Positions 1-9,415 of a DNA stretch of 31,781 bases are shown one piece after another. The translations under genes were made by a program, and so were the position numbers. The notes beneath the pieces are model-generated. The model had not been told where the DNA came from and ran no database searches. It saw only the letters and a program-made list of their open reading frames with translations. Source of the DNA: an uncultured Lachnospiraceae bacterium (GTDB lineage Bacteria > Bacillota > Clostridia > Lachnospirales > Lachnospiraceae); assembly GCA_948794795.1 (NCBI GenBank), contig CAQGLR010000044.1, positions 1-31,781 of the forward strand, in the 5' to 3' direction. Each line of letters starts with the position of its first letter. Position 1 is the first letter of the stretch.

Positions 1-74
1 CGTCCGTCCCCCTTAAAAATAAATAGAAATTATTGGAATTTATGAAACGGACGTGGAAAAAGTAGTAAATCCCG

Positions 75-103
75 TTGACTTTTTACCATAAAAAATTTAT
101 ACT
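75..103 (+). promoter_or_regulatory. Sigma-A promoter of pckA
   Basis: A -35 box TTGACT (75-80) and a -10 box TATACT (98-103) are separated by exactly 17 bases, close to the vegetative sigma-A consensus. Transcription would start near 110 and give pckA an untranslated leader of about 150 bases. It is the only good promoter match ahead of the gene. Confidence 0.75.
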
Positions 104-109
104 TAGATA

Positions 110-263
110 AAAATGGCAATTATCTGTCCTCATACATAATGGAAGCCTTTTAAACATACACTTCTTAAGAGTGGGACAGGCAATGAGGCTGATAGCCATT
201 ATTTCAATAAGTAAACTCTGCCATATTGGAGTTTAAATAATAACATAGGGAGGTTATAATAAA
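110..263 (+). promoter_or_regulatory. Structured 5' leader of pckA
   Basis: The long leader contains three possible hairpins: CTGTCC (124-129) with GGACAG (174-179), GGCT/AGCC around a 3-base loop (187-197), and AAACTC (213-218) with GAGTTT (229-234). The last sits just ahead of the ribosome binding site AGGGAGG (247-253). I do not recognise a known riboswitch class and see no intrinsic terminator in it. The helices are short and could be chance in AT-rich sequence. Confidence 0.35.
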
Positions 264-1964
264 ATGGCAACAAAAGCTAATTACAAGTTGGAAGAAATTG
301 GTGCTGGTAAAGTTGGTTTTTCAAGAACACGTTCTATCATTGAGGGTGCTTTTTATGGAAACAATGTAGTAAAGGTAAATACTCTTAAAGAAGCTTACAA
401 TTTAGCAAAAAATACACCTGGCGCTATCGTTACAGATATGCCTGTATACAGAGGTGAGGAGTTTGGCCTTGATTCAGATGCTAAGGTATTATTATTTAAT
501 GATGGTGCTGTAACAGGACGTTATGCAGCAGCACGCCGCATTAAAGGATATCCTGGTGTTGATGAGGTTAAGCTTGACAAAGTAGTTATGGATGCTATTT
601 ATAAGACACGTTTTAAGAAGTTATACCATGCACAGGTATTCGTTGGACTTGACCCTGAGTTTATGGTTAAAGCACATCTTCTTATTCCAGAAGGCGAAGA
701 AATGCTTATGTATAACTGGATGCTTAACTTCCAGTATATGTCAGATGAGTATGTAAAGATGTACAAGCAGTCTAAACCTGTTGGTGATGGCAAAGAGGCA
801 GATATCTATATCTTCTCTGACCCACAGTGGGTTCCACTTCCAGCACCTGACGTTGATTACAGCTGCTTAAGTGACCCTCAGACTCTCTGCTACTTTGACA
901 CCAATGAAAACTGTGCAGCAATTCTTGGTATGAAGTATTTTGGTGAGCATAAAAAGGGTACACTTACAATGGCATGGGCTATTGCTAACCGTAATGGTTA
1001 TGCATCATGCCATGGTGGACAGAAAGAATATTCACTTCCAGATGGAAGGAAATATGTTGCATCTGTATTTGGGCTTTCAGGTTCAGGAAAGTCTACACTT
1101 ACACATGCTAAGCATGGCAATAAGTATGGTGACAATGCTATTACAGTTCTCCATGATGATGCATTTATCATTAACTCAGATACATGTGCATCAATAGCAC
1201 TTGAACCAACTTACTTTGACAAGACAGCAGATTATCCAACAGGATGCCCTGATAACCAGTATCTGCTTACAGCACAGAACTGTTCAGCTACAATGGATGA
1301 GGATGGCAAGATACAGTTAGTTACAGAGGATATACGTAATGGTAACGGACGTGCTATTAAGTCTAAACTCTGGTCACCAAACCGCGTAGATAAGATTAAC
1401 TCACCTGTTAATTCAATAATCTGGATTATGAAGGACCCTACAATACCTCCTGTAGTTAAGTTAAAAGGTTCAGCACTTGCATCAGTTATGGGTGCTACAC
1501 TTGCAACAAAGACTTCTACAGCAGAGCGTGTTGCAGCAGGAACAGACATGAACGCACTCCGTATTGTGCCATATGCTAACCCATTCAGGACTTATCCTCT
1601 TGTAAATGACTATGAGAAGTTCAAGAAGTTAGTAGAAGAGAAAAACGTTGACTGCTATATTGTTAATACAGGTGATTTTATGGGCAAGAAAGTACAGCCT
1701 AAAGATACACTTGGAATTCTTGAATCAATCGTAGAAGGCAAAGCAGAGTTCAAGAAATGGGGCAACTTTGATGATATTGAAATCATGGATTGGGAAGGTT
1801 TTGTTCCAAACCTTGATGATGCAGAATACAAAAAAGCATTAAAGGGTGCTATGCAGAACCGTGTAGATGCTGTTAAAGGATTTGCTGAAAAGAATAGTGG
1901 ATATGATAAGCTTCCAGATGAGGCACTTGCAGCAGTACAGAAGCTTGTTGATGCATTATCATAG
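264..1964 (+). CDS. pckA: Phosphoenolpyruvate carboxykinase (ATP)
   Basis: This 566-residue enzyme interconverts oxaloacetate + ATP and phosphoenolpyruvate + CO2 + ADP in the cytoplasm. In fermentative gut anaerobes it often runs in the carboxylating, ATP-forming direction; elsewhere it serves gluconeogenesis. The kinase-1a P-loop GLSGSGKST is at about residues 270-278, followed by the metal-binding LHDDAF segment (kinase-2 region). Length is slightly above the usual 525-540 residues; the extra residues are not in the catalytic core. The ATG is set by AGGGAGG ending 10 bases upstream. It is transcribed alone from a consensus promoter with a long leader and closed by a strong terminator at 2059. 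Codon use looks like that of a highly expressed gene. Confidence 0.96.
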   Translation: MATKANYKLEEIGAGKVGFSRTRSIIEGAFYGNNVVKVNTLKEAYNLAKNTPGAIVTDMPVYRGEEFGLDSDAKVLLFNDGAVTGRYAAARRIKGYPGVDEVKLDKVVMDAIYKTRFKKLYHAQVFVGLDPEFMVKAHLLIPEGEEMLMYNWMLNFQYMSDEYVKMYKQSKPVGDGKEADIYIFSDPQWVPLPAPDVDYSCLSDPQTLCYFDTNENCAAILGMKYFGEHKKGTLTMAWAIANRNGYASCHGGQKEYSLPDGRKYVASVFGLSGSGKSTLTHAKHGNKYGDNAITVLHDDAFIINSDTCASIALEPTYFDKTADYPTGCPDNQYLLTAQNCSATMDEDGKIQLVTEDIRNGNGRAIKSKLWSPNRVDKINSPVNSIIWIMKDPTIPPVVKLKGSALASVMGATLATKTSTAERVAAGTDMNALRIVPYANPFRTYPLVNDYEKFKKLVEEKNVDCYIVNTGDFMGKKVQPKDTLGILESIVEGKAEFKKWGNFDDIEIMDWEGFVPNLDDAEYKKALKGAMQNRVDAVKGFAEKNSGYDKLPDEALAAVQKLVDALS

Positions 1965-2058
1965 TATAAAGCACTATATAATATAATGATAGTGGCAGGT
2001 GGTTAATAAGCCATATTTATATTAGCATAAAGTTTGAAACAACATGTAATTGCACTTT

Positions 2059-2105
2059 AAGAACCGTTATACTAAAGATTTTAAGTATAACGGTTCTTTT
2101 TTTCT
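2059..2105 (+). terminator. Intrinsic terminator after pckA
   Basis: A perfect hairpin with 13-bp core arms GAACCGTTATACT (2061-2073) and AGTATAACGGTTC (2084-2096), extended by A-T pairs, is followed by a long T tract. It separates pckA from the CotS-like gene. Confidence 0.93.
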
Positions 2106-2168
2106 TCTTTTTGCATAGGATTAAACATGCAGTCTAAATGTAATCCAGCGAGGGAAGGAGAAAGCAGT

Positions 2169-3170
2169 ATGGATGACAAACTTGATGAAATAATTAAAAG
2201 ATATCCTGTAACAGTGAAATCAAAACGCAGGATAAGGGGAGCTGTTCTTTTAGACACAGACAAGGGCATATGCATGATAAAAACATATGCAGCAGGTAAA
2301 AACAGGCTTTTATTTGAAGAAAATATTAAAAAATTATTGATTAATGGCGGATATAGTGATGTAGATTATGTTATACCTAATACTGACGGTGAACTGCTGA
2401 CGGATGATAACAGTGGCAACAGATGGCTTATGAAAAAATGGTATAATGGTGAGGAATGTGATATCCGGGATATACATAAAGTCCTGCCTGTGTCAGCAAA
2501 TATGGCAGTTTTACATAAAATAATGGTTATTGGGCAAAAGGATGCAGAAGGAATGCCAGTAAAAACAAAGAAAATGGACCTGCAAAGTATATTCTTGCGC
2601 CATAATAAAGAAATAAAAAGAGTACATAGTTATATACGTGAAAAAAGACAAAAAAATGAAATGGAAATATGTCTTTTAAATTCTTACCAGAATTTCTTTG
2701 AACAGGGAAATGCAGCAGAAGAATTTTTAAAAGACAGTGGTTATGACAAATTATATGAGGAAACTGTAAGACAAGGAAAAATTGTTCATGGAAGCTATAA
2801 CTATCATAATATAATATTGTCTGGTGACAGAGTTATAACTACAAATTTTGAAAAATCAGATATTGGCATACAGATAATAGATTTATATGATTTTCTTAGA
2901 AAAGTCATGGAGAAAAATAGCTGGAACATGGAAACAGGAATACAGATAATAGAGGAATATAATAAGGAAAGAAAACTTGGAAAAGAAGAGCAGAAAGTTT
3001 TATATGCACTTCTTTTGTATCCTGAAAAATACTGGAAGCTGGTAAATTTTTATTATAATGGAAAAAAGTCCTGGATGTCTGCTAAAAACTATGAGAAATT
3101 ACAGCGTATATGCAGCCAGGAACAGGAACGCCATAAATTTCTCAAAGAGGTAAAAAAGCTTTTAATTTAG
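2169..3170 (+). CDS. CotS-family spore coat protein (kinase-fold)
   Basis: A 333-residue protein with the aminoglycoside-phosphotransferase-like fold of the CotS/YsxE/YutH spore coat family. The recognisable part is the C-terminal catalytic-loop region HGSYNYHN (about residues 207-214), then TTNFEKSDIGIQIIDLYDFLRK. Proteins of this type associate with the spore coat and are made in the mother cell, so the host probably sporulates. The loop has Ser209 where active kinases have Asp (HGD), and the following metal-site motif reads NFE, so this looks like a pseudokinase. An in-frame ATG exists at 2127, but ATG 2169 has AGGGAAGGAG directly upstream and is chosen. It stands alone between the pckA terminator and the lipoprotein gene. 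Confidence 0.8.
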   Translation: MDDKLDEIIKRYPVTVKSKRRIRGAVLLDTDKGICMIKTYAAGKNRLLFEENIKKLLINGGYSDVDYVIPNTDGELLTDDNSGNRWLMKKWYNGEECDIRDIHKVLPVSANMAVLHKIMVIGQKDAEGMPVKTKKMDLQSIFLRHNKEIKRVHSYIREKRQKNEMEICLLNSYQNFFEQGNAAEEFLKDSGYDKLYEETVRQGKIVHGSYNYHNIILSGDRVITTNFEKSDIGIQIIDLYDFLRKVMEKNSWNMETGIQIIEEYNKERKLGKEEQKVLYALLLYPEKYWKLVNFYYNGKKSWMSAKNYEKLQRICSQEQERHKFLKEVKKLLI

Positions 3171-3273
3171 CTTTTTATGTAGTATAATAGTCAAAAGATA
3201 CAGCTTTTACAGCTGGATAAATCCATGAGCCAGTTATATATGGTGCATGGGCTTGTGATAAGGAGGAGAAACC

Positions 3274-4599
3274 ATGTTTTTTAACAGGTTTTATGGTAAA
3301 AAGATAACAACATTTATAATTCTGGTACTTGTCCTGTGTGTATTTACATCATGCAGTGTAAAGAAACGCAGTAAAAATAATAATAACAACAGCATAAATG
3401 CTTCAGCTGTCCAGGGTGAAGTCCCTTCCCATAGCATGACAGGTGTTGTGACAAATATAGATACAGATTTAAAGCAGGTTACAATGCGCGAACTTGACTG
3501 TGATGTTGATTCTATACTTGATTATAATGCAACATCGGTGGTTACAGATAAGTATGGCAGTGAAATAACAGGGGATGAACTGCAGCCTGGCCAGATAATG
3601 GAGGTAACTTACAATACTTCAAATGCAGATATTATTAAAATGAGTGTTCCAAAAGATGTATGGGAATACCAGGAAGTTGACAAGTTTTCATTTGATGGTG
3701 ATACCAATGCATTAAGTATTGCAGGAAAGAAATACCAGTATACCAGCTGGACATATTTTTCTTCTCTTGAGAGCAAAATACAATTAGCTGAGCTTGGAAG
3801 CCATGATGTAATTACAGTAAGGGGTATTGGAATAACAGTATATTCTGTTACACGTACTAAAGGGCATGGATATATAAGGCTCGCAAACTATGATACATTT
3901 AAAGGCGGGACAATAAGTGTAGGCAATAATATTGTGCTTCCTATAACAGATAATATGCTGGTTACTGCAGGTGTGGGTTCATACCGTGTAACACTTAGTA
4001 AAAGAAAAGTAAAAGCTGTTAAAAATGTTATTATAAAAGATGGCAAGGAAACAATACTTGATTTCAGTGATTATAAAGAAGAGGTAAAAAATGTTGGTAC
4101 TATTAAATTTAATATAGAACCTCATGGTGCTGATTTATATATTAATAATTCAAATGTTGATTATAGCAACCCTGTTACCCTTAATTATGGGGAATATAAT
4201 ATAAGGGTAGAGATGACAGGATATACTGCTTATACAGGGGTTCTTGATGTTGAGAAACCAGGAAGTACCATTAATATTGATTTAATAGAAAAGGATGCGT
4301 CTGTATCTTCTGCATCAACTGCTACACCATCACCAACAAAGAAAGCAGATGATAAAGTAACTACCAAGAAGATAGACAGCAACCATACCATAACTGTATC
4401 TGCGCCAGATGGTGCAGAAGTTTACCTTGACAATGTGTATAAAGGCTTAGCACCATGTACTTTTACAAAAGTTATAGGTTCACAGACTATTACTTTAAGT
4501 AAGCCAGGCCACGTAACAAAGAGTTATTCAGTAGATATATTGGATGATGATAAAAATGTTAAGCTGGGTTTTTCTGAATTGATGGAAGACTCTGACTAA
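3274..4599 (+). CDS. PEGA-domain lipoprotein
   Basis: A 441-residue exported protein. A basic N terminus and hydrophobic segment (residues 11-26) end in a lipobox-like FTSC with Cys27, so it is probably lipid-anchored outside the membrane. A Ser/Asn-rich tether follows, then a beta-rich central region of unknown family. Two PEGA-type domains follow, at roughly 275-335 (with PHGADLYINN) and 370-432 (with PDGAEVYLDN and KGLAPCTF), joined by a Ser/Thr/Pro/Lys linker. PEGA domains occur in bacterial surface proteins with no assigned catalytic activity. The start is fixed by AAGGAGGAG 6 bases upstream. The phospho-sugar mutase starts 49 bases downstream with no clear terminator between, so co-transcription is possible though a functional link is not evident. 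Confidence 0.8.
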   Translation: MFFNRFYGKKITTFIILVLVLCVFTSCSVKKRSKNNNNNSINASAVQGEVPSHSMTGVVTNIDTDLKQVTMRELDCDVDSILDYNATSVVTDKYGSEITGDELQPGQIMEVTYNTSNADIIKMSVPKDVWEYQEVDKFSFDGDTNALSIAGKKYQYTSWTYFSSLESKIQLAELGSHDVITVRGIGITVYSVTRTKGHGYIRLANYDTFKGGTISVGNNIVLPITDNMLVTAGVGSYRVTLSKRKVKAVKNVIIKDGKETILDFSDYKEEVKNVGTIKFNIEPHGADLYINNSNVDYSNPVTLNYGEYNIRVEMTGYTAYTGVLDVEKPGSTINIDLIEKDASVSSASTATPSPTKKADDKVTTKKIDSNHTITVSAPDGAEVYLDNVYKGLAPCTFTKVIGSQTITLSKPGHVTKSYSVDILDDDKNVKLGFSELMEDSD

Positions 4600-4648
4600 T
4601 AGATACACTTTAAATTATTTTTTATAAAACAAGAGGAGGATATGATTA

Positions 4649-6382
4649 ATGGATTACAAAGAGGTTTATGAATCATGGCTTGGCAACCCTTATTTTGATG
4701 AGGATACAAAGAATGAGCTGAAATCAATAGGTGGTGATGACAACGAGATTAAAGAACGTTTCTACCAGGAGTTAGAATTTGGAACAGCTGGCCTGCGTGG
4801 TGTAATTGGTGCAGGTACAAACCGTATGAATATTTATACAGTACGTAAGGCTACACAGGGGCTTGCAAACTACATAACCAAAGCAGGAAAGGCTGCACAG
4901 GGTGTTGCAATAGCATTTGACTCACGTCATATGTCACCTGAATTTGCAGATGAATCTGCACTGTGCCTTGCTGCCAATGGAATTAAAGCATATGTGTTTG
5001 AGTCATTAAGGCCTACACCAGAACTTTCATATGCAGTAAGGGAGTTAAAGTGTGCTGCTGGAATTAATATTACAGCAAGCCATAACCCTCCTGAATACAA
5101 TGGTTATAAAGTATACTGGGAAGATGGTGCACAGATTACACCTCCACATGATACTGGCATTATGGCAGAGGTTAAGGCTGTTACAGATTATGCAGAAGTT
5201 AAGACAATGGACAAGCAGGATGCTATATCAAAAGGACTGTATGAGCAGATTGGTGCAGCAATAGATGACAAATATATTGAAGAGCTTAAGAAACAGGTTA
5301 TCCATTGGGACAGCATTAAGGAGATGGGAAGCAAGTTAAAGATTGTCTATACACCTCTGCATGGTACAGGAAATATTCCTGCAAGGCGTGTACTTAAGGA
5401 AATAGGCTTTGAAAATGTATACGTTGTGCCTGAACAGGAACTTCCAGATGGTGATTTCCCAACTGTAAGTTATCCAAACCCTGAAGCAGCAGAAGCTTTT
5501 GAACTTGCACTTAAGCTTGCAAAGGAAAAAGATGCAGACCTTGTACTTGCAACTGACCCTGACGCAGACCGTCTTGGGGTATATGTAAAAGATACAAAGA
5601 GCGGGGAGTATATTACACTTACAGGTAATATGTCTGGATGCCTGCTTGCAGATTATGAGATTTCACAGATTAAAGAGACAAAAGGGCTTCCAGAAGATGG
5701 AAAGCTTATAAAAACTATTGTTACATCAAACCTTGCAGATGCAATAGCAAAATATTATAATGTAGGGCTTATTGAAGTACTTACTGGATTTAAGTTTATC
5801 GGACAGCAGATTCTTGGCTTTGAAACAACAGGAAAGGGGAATTATCTCTTTGGTTTTGAAGAAAGCTATGGCTGCCTTATTGGTACACATGCACGTGACA
5901 AAGATGCTATTGTTGCAACTATGGCACTTTGTGAAGCAGCAGCATACTATAAGACAAAAGATATGACTCTCTGGGATGCAATGATTGCAATGTACGACAG
6001 ATATGGTTATTATAAGGATGGAGTACAGTCAGTTACAATGAAGGGTATTGAAGGACTTAATAAAATCCAGGAGATTATGACAGAACTCCGTGAAAATCCA
6101 CCTAAAGAGATTGACGGGCACAAAGTTCTTTCATTCCGTGATTACCAGGCAGATACAATTAAAGACATTGAGACTGGGGAAGTTAAGCCTACTGGGCTTC
6201 CAAAGTCAAATGTACTGTATTTTGATATGTCTGACAATGTATGGATGTGTGTAAGGCCTTCAGGAACAGAACCTAAGATTAAGTTTTATTATGGCGTCGT
6301 AGGAAGTTCCCTTGATGATGCAGATAAGAAGTCAGAAGCCATGGCAAAAGCTGTTACTGATATGGTTGGAAAGATGTCATAA
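4649..6382 (+). CDS. Phospho-sugar mutase (phosphoglucomutase/phosphomannomutase)
   Basis: A 577-residue alpha-D-phosphohexomutase that interconverts hexose 1- and 6-phosphates through a phosphoserine intermediate. All four family signatures are present in order: the active-site loop TASHNPPEYNGYK with the phosphoserine at about Ser144, the Mg-binding loop DPDADRLG, the sugar-binding GFEESYGCLIG, and the phosphate-binding RPSGTEPKIKFYYG near the C terminus. Length and FEESYG match the larger Firmicutes PgcA-type enzymes, which act mainly on glucose phosphate. AGAGGAGG lies upstream; an overlapping out-of-frame ATG at 4642 is ignored. Being next to glgB it probably supplies glucose-1-phosphate for glycogen or recovers it. 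Confidence 0.93.
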   Translation: MDYKEVYESWLGNPYFDEDTKNELKSIGGDDNEIKERFYQELEFGTAGLRGVIGAGTNRMNIYTVRKATQGLANYITKAGKAAQGVAIAFDSRHMSPEFADESALCLAANGIKAYVFESLRPTPELSYAVRELKCAAGINITASHNPPEYNGYKVYWEDGAQITPPHDTGIMAEVKAVTDYAEVKTMDKQDAISKGLYEQIGAAIDDKYIEELKKQVIHWDSIKEMGSKLKIVYTPLHGTGNIPARRVLKEIGFENVYVVPEQELPDGDFPTVSYPNPEAAEAFELALKLAKEKDADLVLATDPDADRLGVYVKDTKSGEYITLTGNMSGCLLADYEISQIKETKGLPEDGKLIKTIVTSNLADAIAKYYNVGLIEVLTGFKFIGQQILGFETTGKGNYLFGFEESYGCLIGTHARDKDAIVATMALCEAAAYYKTKDMTLWDAMIAMYDRYGYYKDGVQSVTMKGIEGLNKIQEIMTELRENPPKEIDGHKVLSFRDYQADTIKDIETGEVKPTGLPKSNVLYFDMSDNVWMCVRPSGTEPKIKFYYGVVGSSLDDADKKSEAMAKAVTDMVGKMS

Positions 6383-6419
6383 ACTGAATATTTTTAATAA
6401 ATTATTACAGGCTAATTTA

Positions 6420-6449
6420 AAAGGGCTGCCGTATATGGCGGCTCTTTAT
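6420..6449 (+). terminator. Probable terminator after the phospho-sugar mutase gene
   Basis: An 11-bp stem, AAAGGGCTGCC (6420-6430) with GGCGGCTCTTT (6437-6447), has two G-U pairs and a 6-base loop. The T tract is short, so it may be leaky and let some transcripts run into glgB. Confidence 0.6.
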
Positions 6450-6519
6450 AGGTTTGAAATGCTTTGTTTGATTTACAAAATATTCGTAATACAAACTATA
6501 GTTATACGGAGGAATAGTA

Positions 6520-8754
6520 ATGCAGGAAAAATTAGAACGCTGGATAAACTGGATGGAATTTGATGAAGTAGTATCTGGCAAACACAATGCACCCCATAAT
6601 ATATTAGGGCTGCATGATTTTGACAAAGGACAAGTATTTACAGTATTCAGGCCACATGCACAGAATGTTTTTATTACAGATATGAATGGCGGCAATGTAG
6701 TACAGCTTGAACAAGTTGAGGGTGAAACAGGATTTTTTGGCAAATATGTAGATGGGCATAAGTATAAGGCGCCTTATAAAGTCCGTGTACAGTATTCAGA
6801 TAATGATGTAGTAGAATTTGTTGACCCTTATTGTTTTGAGCCACAGATTACAAGTGATGATTTATATGTATTTGCAGAAGGCAACCACTATGAGATATAT
6901 GACAAGCTTGGTGCACACCCTATGACAATTAATGGGGTATATGGAACATATTTTGCAGTATGGGCACCTCATGCAAGGGCAGTAAGTGTGGTTGGAAGCT
7001 TTAATATGTGGGATGGTATGCTTCATCCTATGAGGACACTTGAAGTATCAGGTGTTTATGAGCTGTTTATACCAGGAGTAGAGCCAGGTGCTATATATAA
7101 GTATGAAATTCTTACAAGACAGGGTGAGACTCTTCTTAAAGCAGACCCATATGCAAACTCTGCACAGATGCGTCCTGAAAATGCATCAGTTGTAGCAGAC
7201 CTTACAGGTTTTGAATGGGAAGATGACAAATGGATGAAAGAACGTGCTAAGAAAGACAGGGATACTCTTAGAAAAGAACCTGTTGCAATTTATGAAGCAC
7301 ATCTTGGTTCATGGAAGAAGAAAGATGATGGTACAGAAGACGGGTTTTATAATTACAGGGAACTTGCCCCAATGCTTGCTGATTACCTGCTTGAAATGGG
7401 GTACACGCATATAGAGCTTATGGGTATTGCTGAATATCCATTTGATGGTTCATGGGGATACCAGGTTACAGGATATTATGCGCCAACAAAGCGTTATGGT
7501 GACCCAAAAGATTTTATGTATTTTGTCAACTATATGCATAAAAAGGGTATACATGTAATACTTGACTGGGTACCAGCACATTTCCCAAGGGATGCACATG
7601 GTCTTGGAAGATTTGACGGACAGCCTCTTTATGAGCATCCAGACCCTCGCAGGGGAGAACATCCTCACTGGGGTACTTATATTTTTAACTATGCTTACAG
7701 GGAAGTTGAAAACTTCCTTATAGCCAACGGACTTTTCTGGCTTAATAAGTTCCATATTGATGGTCTCAGGGTTGATGCTGTAGCTTCTATGCTCTATCTT
7801 GACTATGGCAAAAATGATGGTGAATGGCTTCCAAATGAAAAGGGAGGCAAAGAGAACCTTGATGCAATACAGCTTTTTATGCATATGAATGAGCAGTTTG
7901 AGAAGAGGGCTCCTGGAACTGTTGTAATAGCAGAGGAATCTACTTCATGGGCAGGGGTAACAGCACCTGTACAGTTTGAAGGGCTTGGTTTCTTATTCAA
8001 ATGGAATATGGGCTGGATGAATGATTTCCTTGAATATATGAAGCTTGACCCATATTTCAGGTCATTTAACCACAATAAGCTTACATTTAGTATGCATTAT
8101 GCTTATAGCGAGAATTTTATACAGGTATTGTCACATGATGAAGTAGTACATGGCAAAGGTTCTATGATTGAGAAAATGCCTGGTGAATATGAGGATAAAT
8201 TTGCAAACTTAAGGACTGCGTATGGATTTATGTATGGACATCCTGGCAAGAAGCTTTTATTTATGGGACAAGAATTTGCACAGTTCCGTGAGTGGAGTGA
8301 AGAACGCAGCCTTGACTGGGAACTTCTGGATTATGACTTGCATGTAAAGATGAAGACGTATATAAAAGCCCTTAACAAACTTTATACAGAGTATGAGGCA
8401 ATGTATGTAAATGATTATGACCCTATTGGTTTTGAATGGATGAGCTGTGATAATGCGGAGATGAGTACAGTAAGTTTTGTAAGACGTGGACTGACTAAGA
8501 AAGACCAGCTTCTCTTTATCTGTAACTTTACTCCTGTGCAATATGATGGTTTCAGGACAGGTGTTCCTTGCCTTGGTAAATATACAAAGATAATGTCTTC
8601 TGATGATTTATGCTATGGCGGGACAGGTGTAAAGAATTCAAAGACAGTACAGGCTGAGGAGATTGAAAGTGACAGGTCAGAGTATTCAATAGAAATGAAT
8701 CTCCCACCATTATCTGTAACAATTTATAAATTTGATTATAAAGAAGACAAATAA
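6520..8754 (+). CDS. glgB: 1,4-alpha-glucan branching enzyme
   Basis: A 744-residue GH13 enzyme that introduces alpha-1,6 branches into glycogen. It has an N-terminal extension plus a CBM48 domain (GTYFAVWAPHARAVSVVGSF), then the catalytic barrel: region I DWVPAHFP, region II GLRVDAVASMLY with the nucleophile Asp419, region III AEES with Glu472 as acid/base, and region IV LSHDEVVHGKGSM with Asp540. GHPGKKLLFMGQEF and the C-terminal all-beta domain are intact. Full length is typical of two-domain bacterial GlgB. ATG 6520 has ACGGAGG 7 bases upstream. No other glg gene (glgA, glgC, glgP) is in the window, so glycogen synthesis genes must lie elsewhere. A strong terminator follows. Confidence 0.96.
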   Translation: MQEKLERWINWMEFDEVVSGKHNAPHNILGLHDFDKGQVFTVFRPHAQNVFITDMNGGNVVQLEQVEGETGFFGKYVDGHKYKAPYKVRVQYSDNDVVEFVDPYCFEPQITSDDLYVFAEGNHYEIYDKLGAHPMTINGVYGTYFAVWAPHARAVSVVGSFNMWDGMLHPMRTLEVSGVYELFIPGVEPGAIYKYEILTRQGETLLKADPYANSAQMRPENASVVADLTGFEWEDDKWMKERAKKDRDTLRKEPVAIYEAHLGSWKKKDDGTEDGFYNYRELAPMLADYLLEMGYTHIELMGIAEYPFDGSWGYQVTGYYAPTKRYGDPKDFMYFVNYMHKKGIHVILDWVPAHFPRDAHGLGRFDGQPLYEHPDPRRGEHPHWGTYIFNYAYREVENFLIANGLFWLNKFHIDGLRVDAVASMLYLDYGKNDGEWLPNEKGGKENLDAIQLFMHMNEQFEKRAPGTVVIAEESTSWAGVTAPVQFEGLGFLFKWNMGWMNDFLEYMKLDPYFRSFNHNKLTFSMHYAYSENFIQVLSHDEVVHGKGSMIEKMPGEYEDKFANLRTAYGFMYGHPGKKLLFMGQEFAQFREWSEERSLDWELLDYDLHVKMKTYIKALNKLYTEYEAMYVNDYDPIGFEWMSCDNAEMSTVSFVRRGLTKKDQLLFICNFTPVQYDGFRTGVPCLGKYTKIMSSDDLCYGGTGVKNSKTVQAEEIESDRSEYSIEMNLPPLSVTIYKFDYKEDK

Positions 8755-8775
8755 AAAAATTTATTAATTTAAAAA

Positions 8776-8812
8776 AAAGCCAGAAGCTTTGGAATTGCTT
8801 CTGGCTTTTACT
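8776..8812 (+). terminator. Intrinsic terminator after glgB
   Basis: A perfect 12-bp stem AAAGCCAGAAGC (8776-8787) / GCTTCTGGCTTT (8797-8808) has a 9-base loop, A-rich upstream flank and T-rich downstream flank. It should separate glgB from the sigma-factor operon. Confidence 0.93.
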
Positions 8813-8873
8813 TAAGTTAATAAATTTTTTTAACTTATTGTGGACAAATTATGATGTTAAAACGTTTTATCTA

Positions 8874-8887
8874 TGTAAGCGCTTATA
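8874..8887. promoter_or_regulatory. cre-like palindrome ahead of the ECF sigma gene
   Basis: TGTAAGCGCTTATA differs by one base from the perfect palindrome TGTAAGCGCTTACA, a typical CcpA/LacI-family operator shape. It lies 25 bases before the proposed start codon of the sigma gene, where a bound repressor would block transcription. The match could be chance. Confidence 0.4.
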
Positions 8888-8912
8888 AATTTACATGAAA
8901 GGGAGTGGGAAA

Positions 8913-9413
8913 TTGCAGACAAGGGAAGTTGAAAATTTGTATCGCAAGCATTTTGCGGCAATATATAGCGTTTGTTTTCTTTATATGAAAAATGAAACAG
9001 ATGCCTGTGATATGGTACAAGAAACATTTCTTAGGCTGCTGCAGGGTCATTTCAATTATAAAGATGATGAGAAAACAAAAGCATGGCTGGTTATTACAGC
9101 ATCTAACTGTTGTAAAAGCCAGTTGAGAAGAAGCTGGAGAAAAAGAGAAGTAATATATGATGCCAAGGTTCATGATACAGGTATGGAATATTCTGACAAT
9201 TTATTGCTCCGGATGGTAGAAGAGTTAGATGAGAAATACCGGTTGCCAGTATATCTGTATTATTTTGAGGGATATAATAGTGCAGAGATTGCAAAGATGC
9301 TTCATATTAATGCATCTACTGTGCGGAGCCGTCTTTCAAAGGCACGCAGTATACTACGTTGTGAACTTGCGATAGAAAAAAATCCAGAAAATAAAATAAG
9401 AAAGGCGTGGTGA
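8913..9413 (+). CDS. ECF-type RNA polymerase sigma factor
   Basis: A 166-residue sigma-70 family protein of the extracytoplasmic-function type. Region 2 (NLYRKHFAAIYSVCFLYMKN...DMVQETFLRLLQ) and region 4 (LPVYLYYFEGYNSAEIAKMLHINASTVRSRLSKAR) are both clear, with only a short linker. It directs RNA polymerase to a small set of promoters, usually under control of the protein encoded next to it. An upstream ATG at 8895 is in frame but overlaps the ribosome binding site AAAGGGAGTGG (8898-8908). The better start is TTG at 8913, 4 bases after that site. The stop at 9413 nearly touches the start of the next gene, so translation is probably coupled. Confidence 0.88.
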   Translation: MQTREVENLYRKHFAAIYSVCFLYMKNETDACDMVQETFLRLLQGHFNYKDDEKTKAWLVITASNCCKSQLRRSWRKREVIYDAKVHDTGMEYSDNLLLRMVEELDEKYRLPVYLYYFEGYNSAEIAKMLHINASTVRSRLSKARSILRCELAIEKNPENKIRKAW

Positions 9414-9415
9414 AC

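Noticed and set aside
1..53. Inverted repeat CGTCCGT (1-7) / ACGGACG (47-53) at the left edge
   Set aside because: Only 7 bp with a 39-base loop and no T tract; it is cut by the window edge, so neither a terminator nor an element end can be supported.
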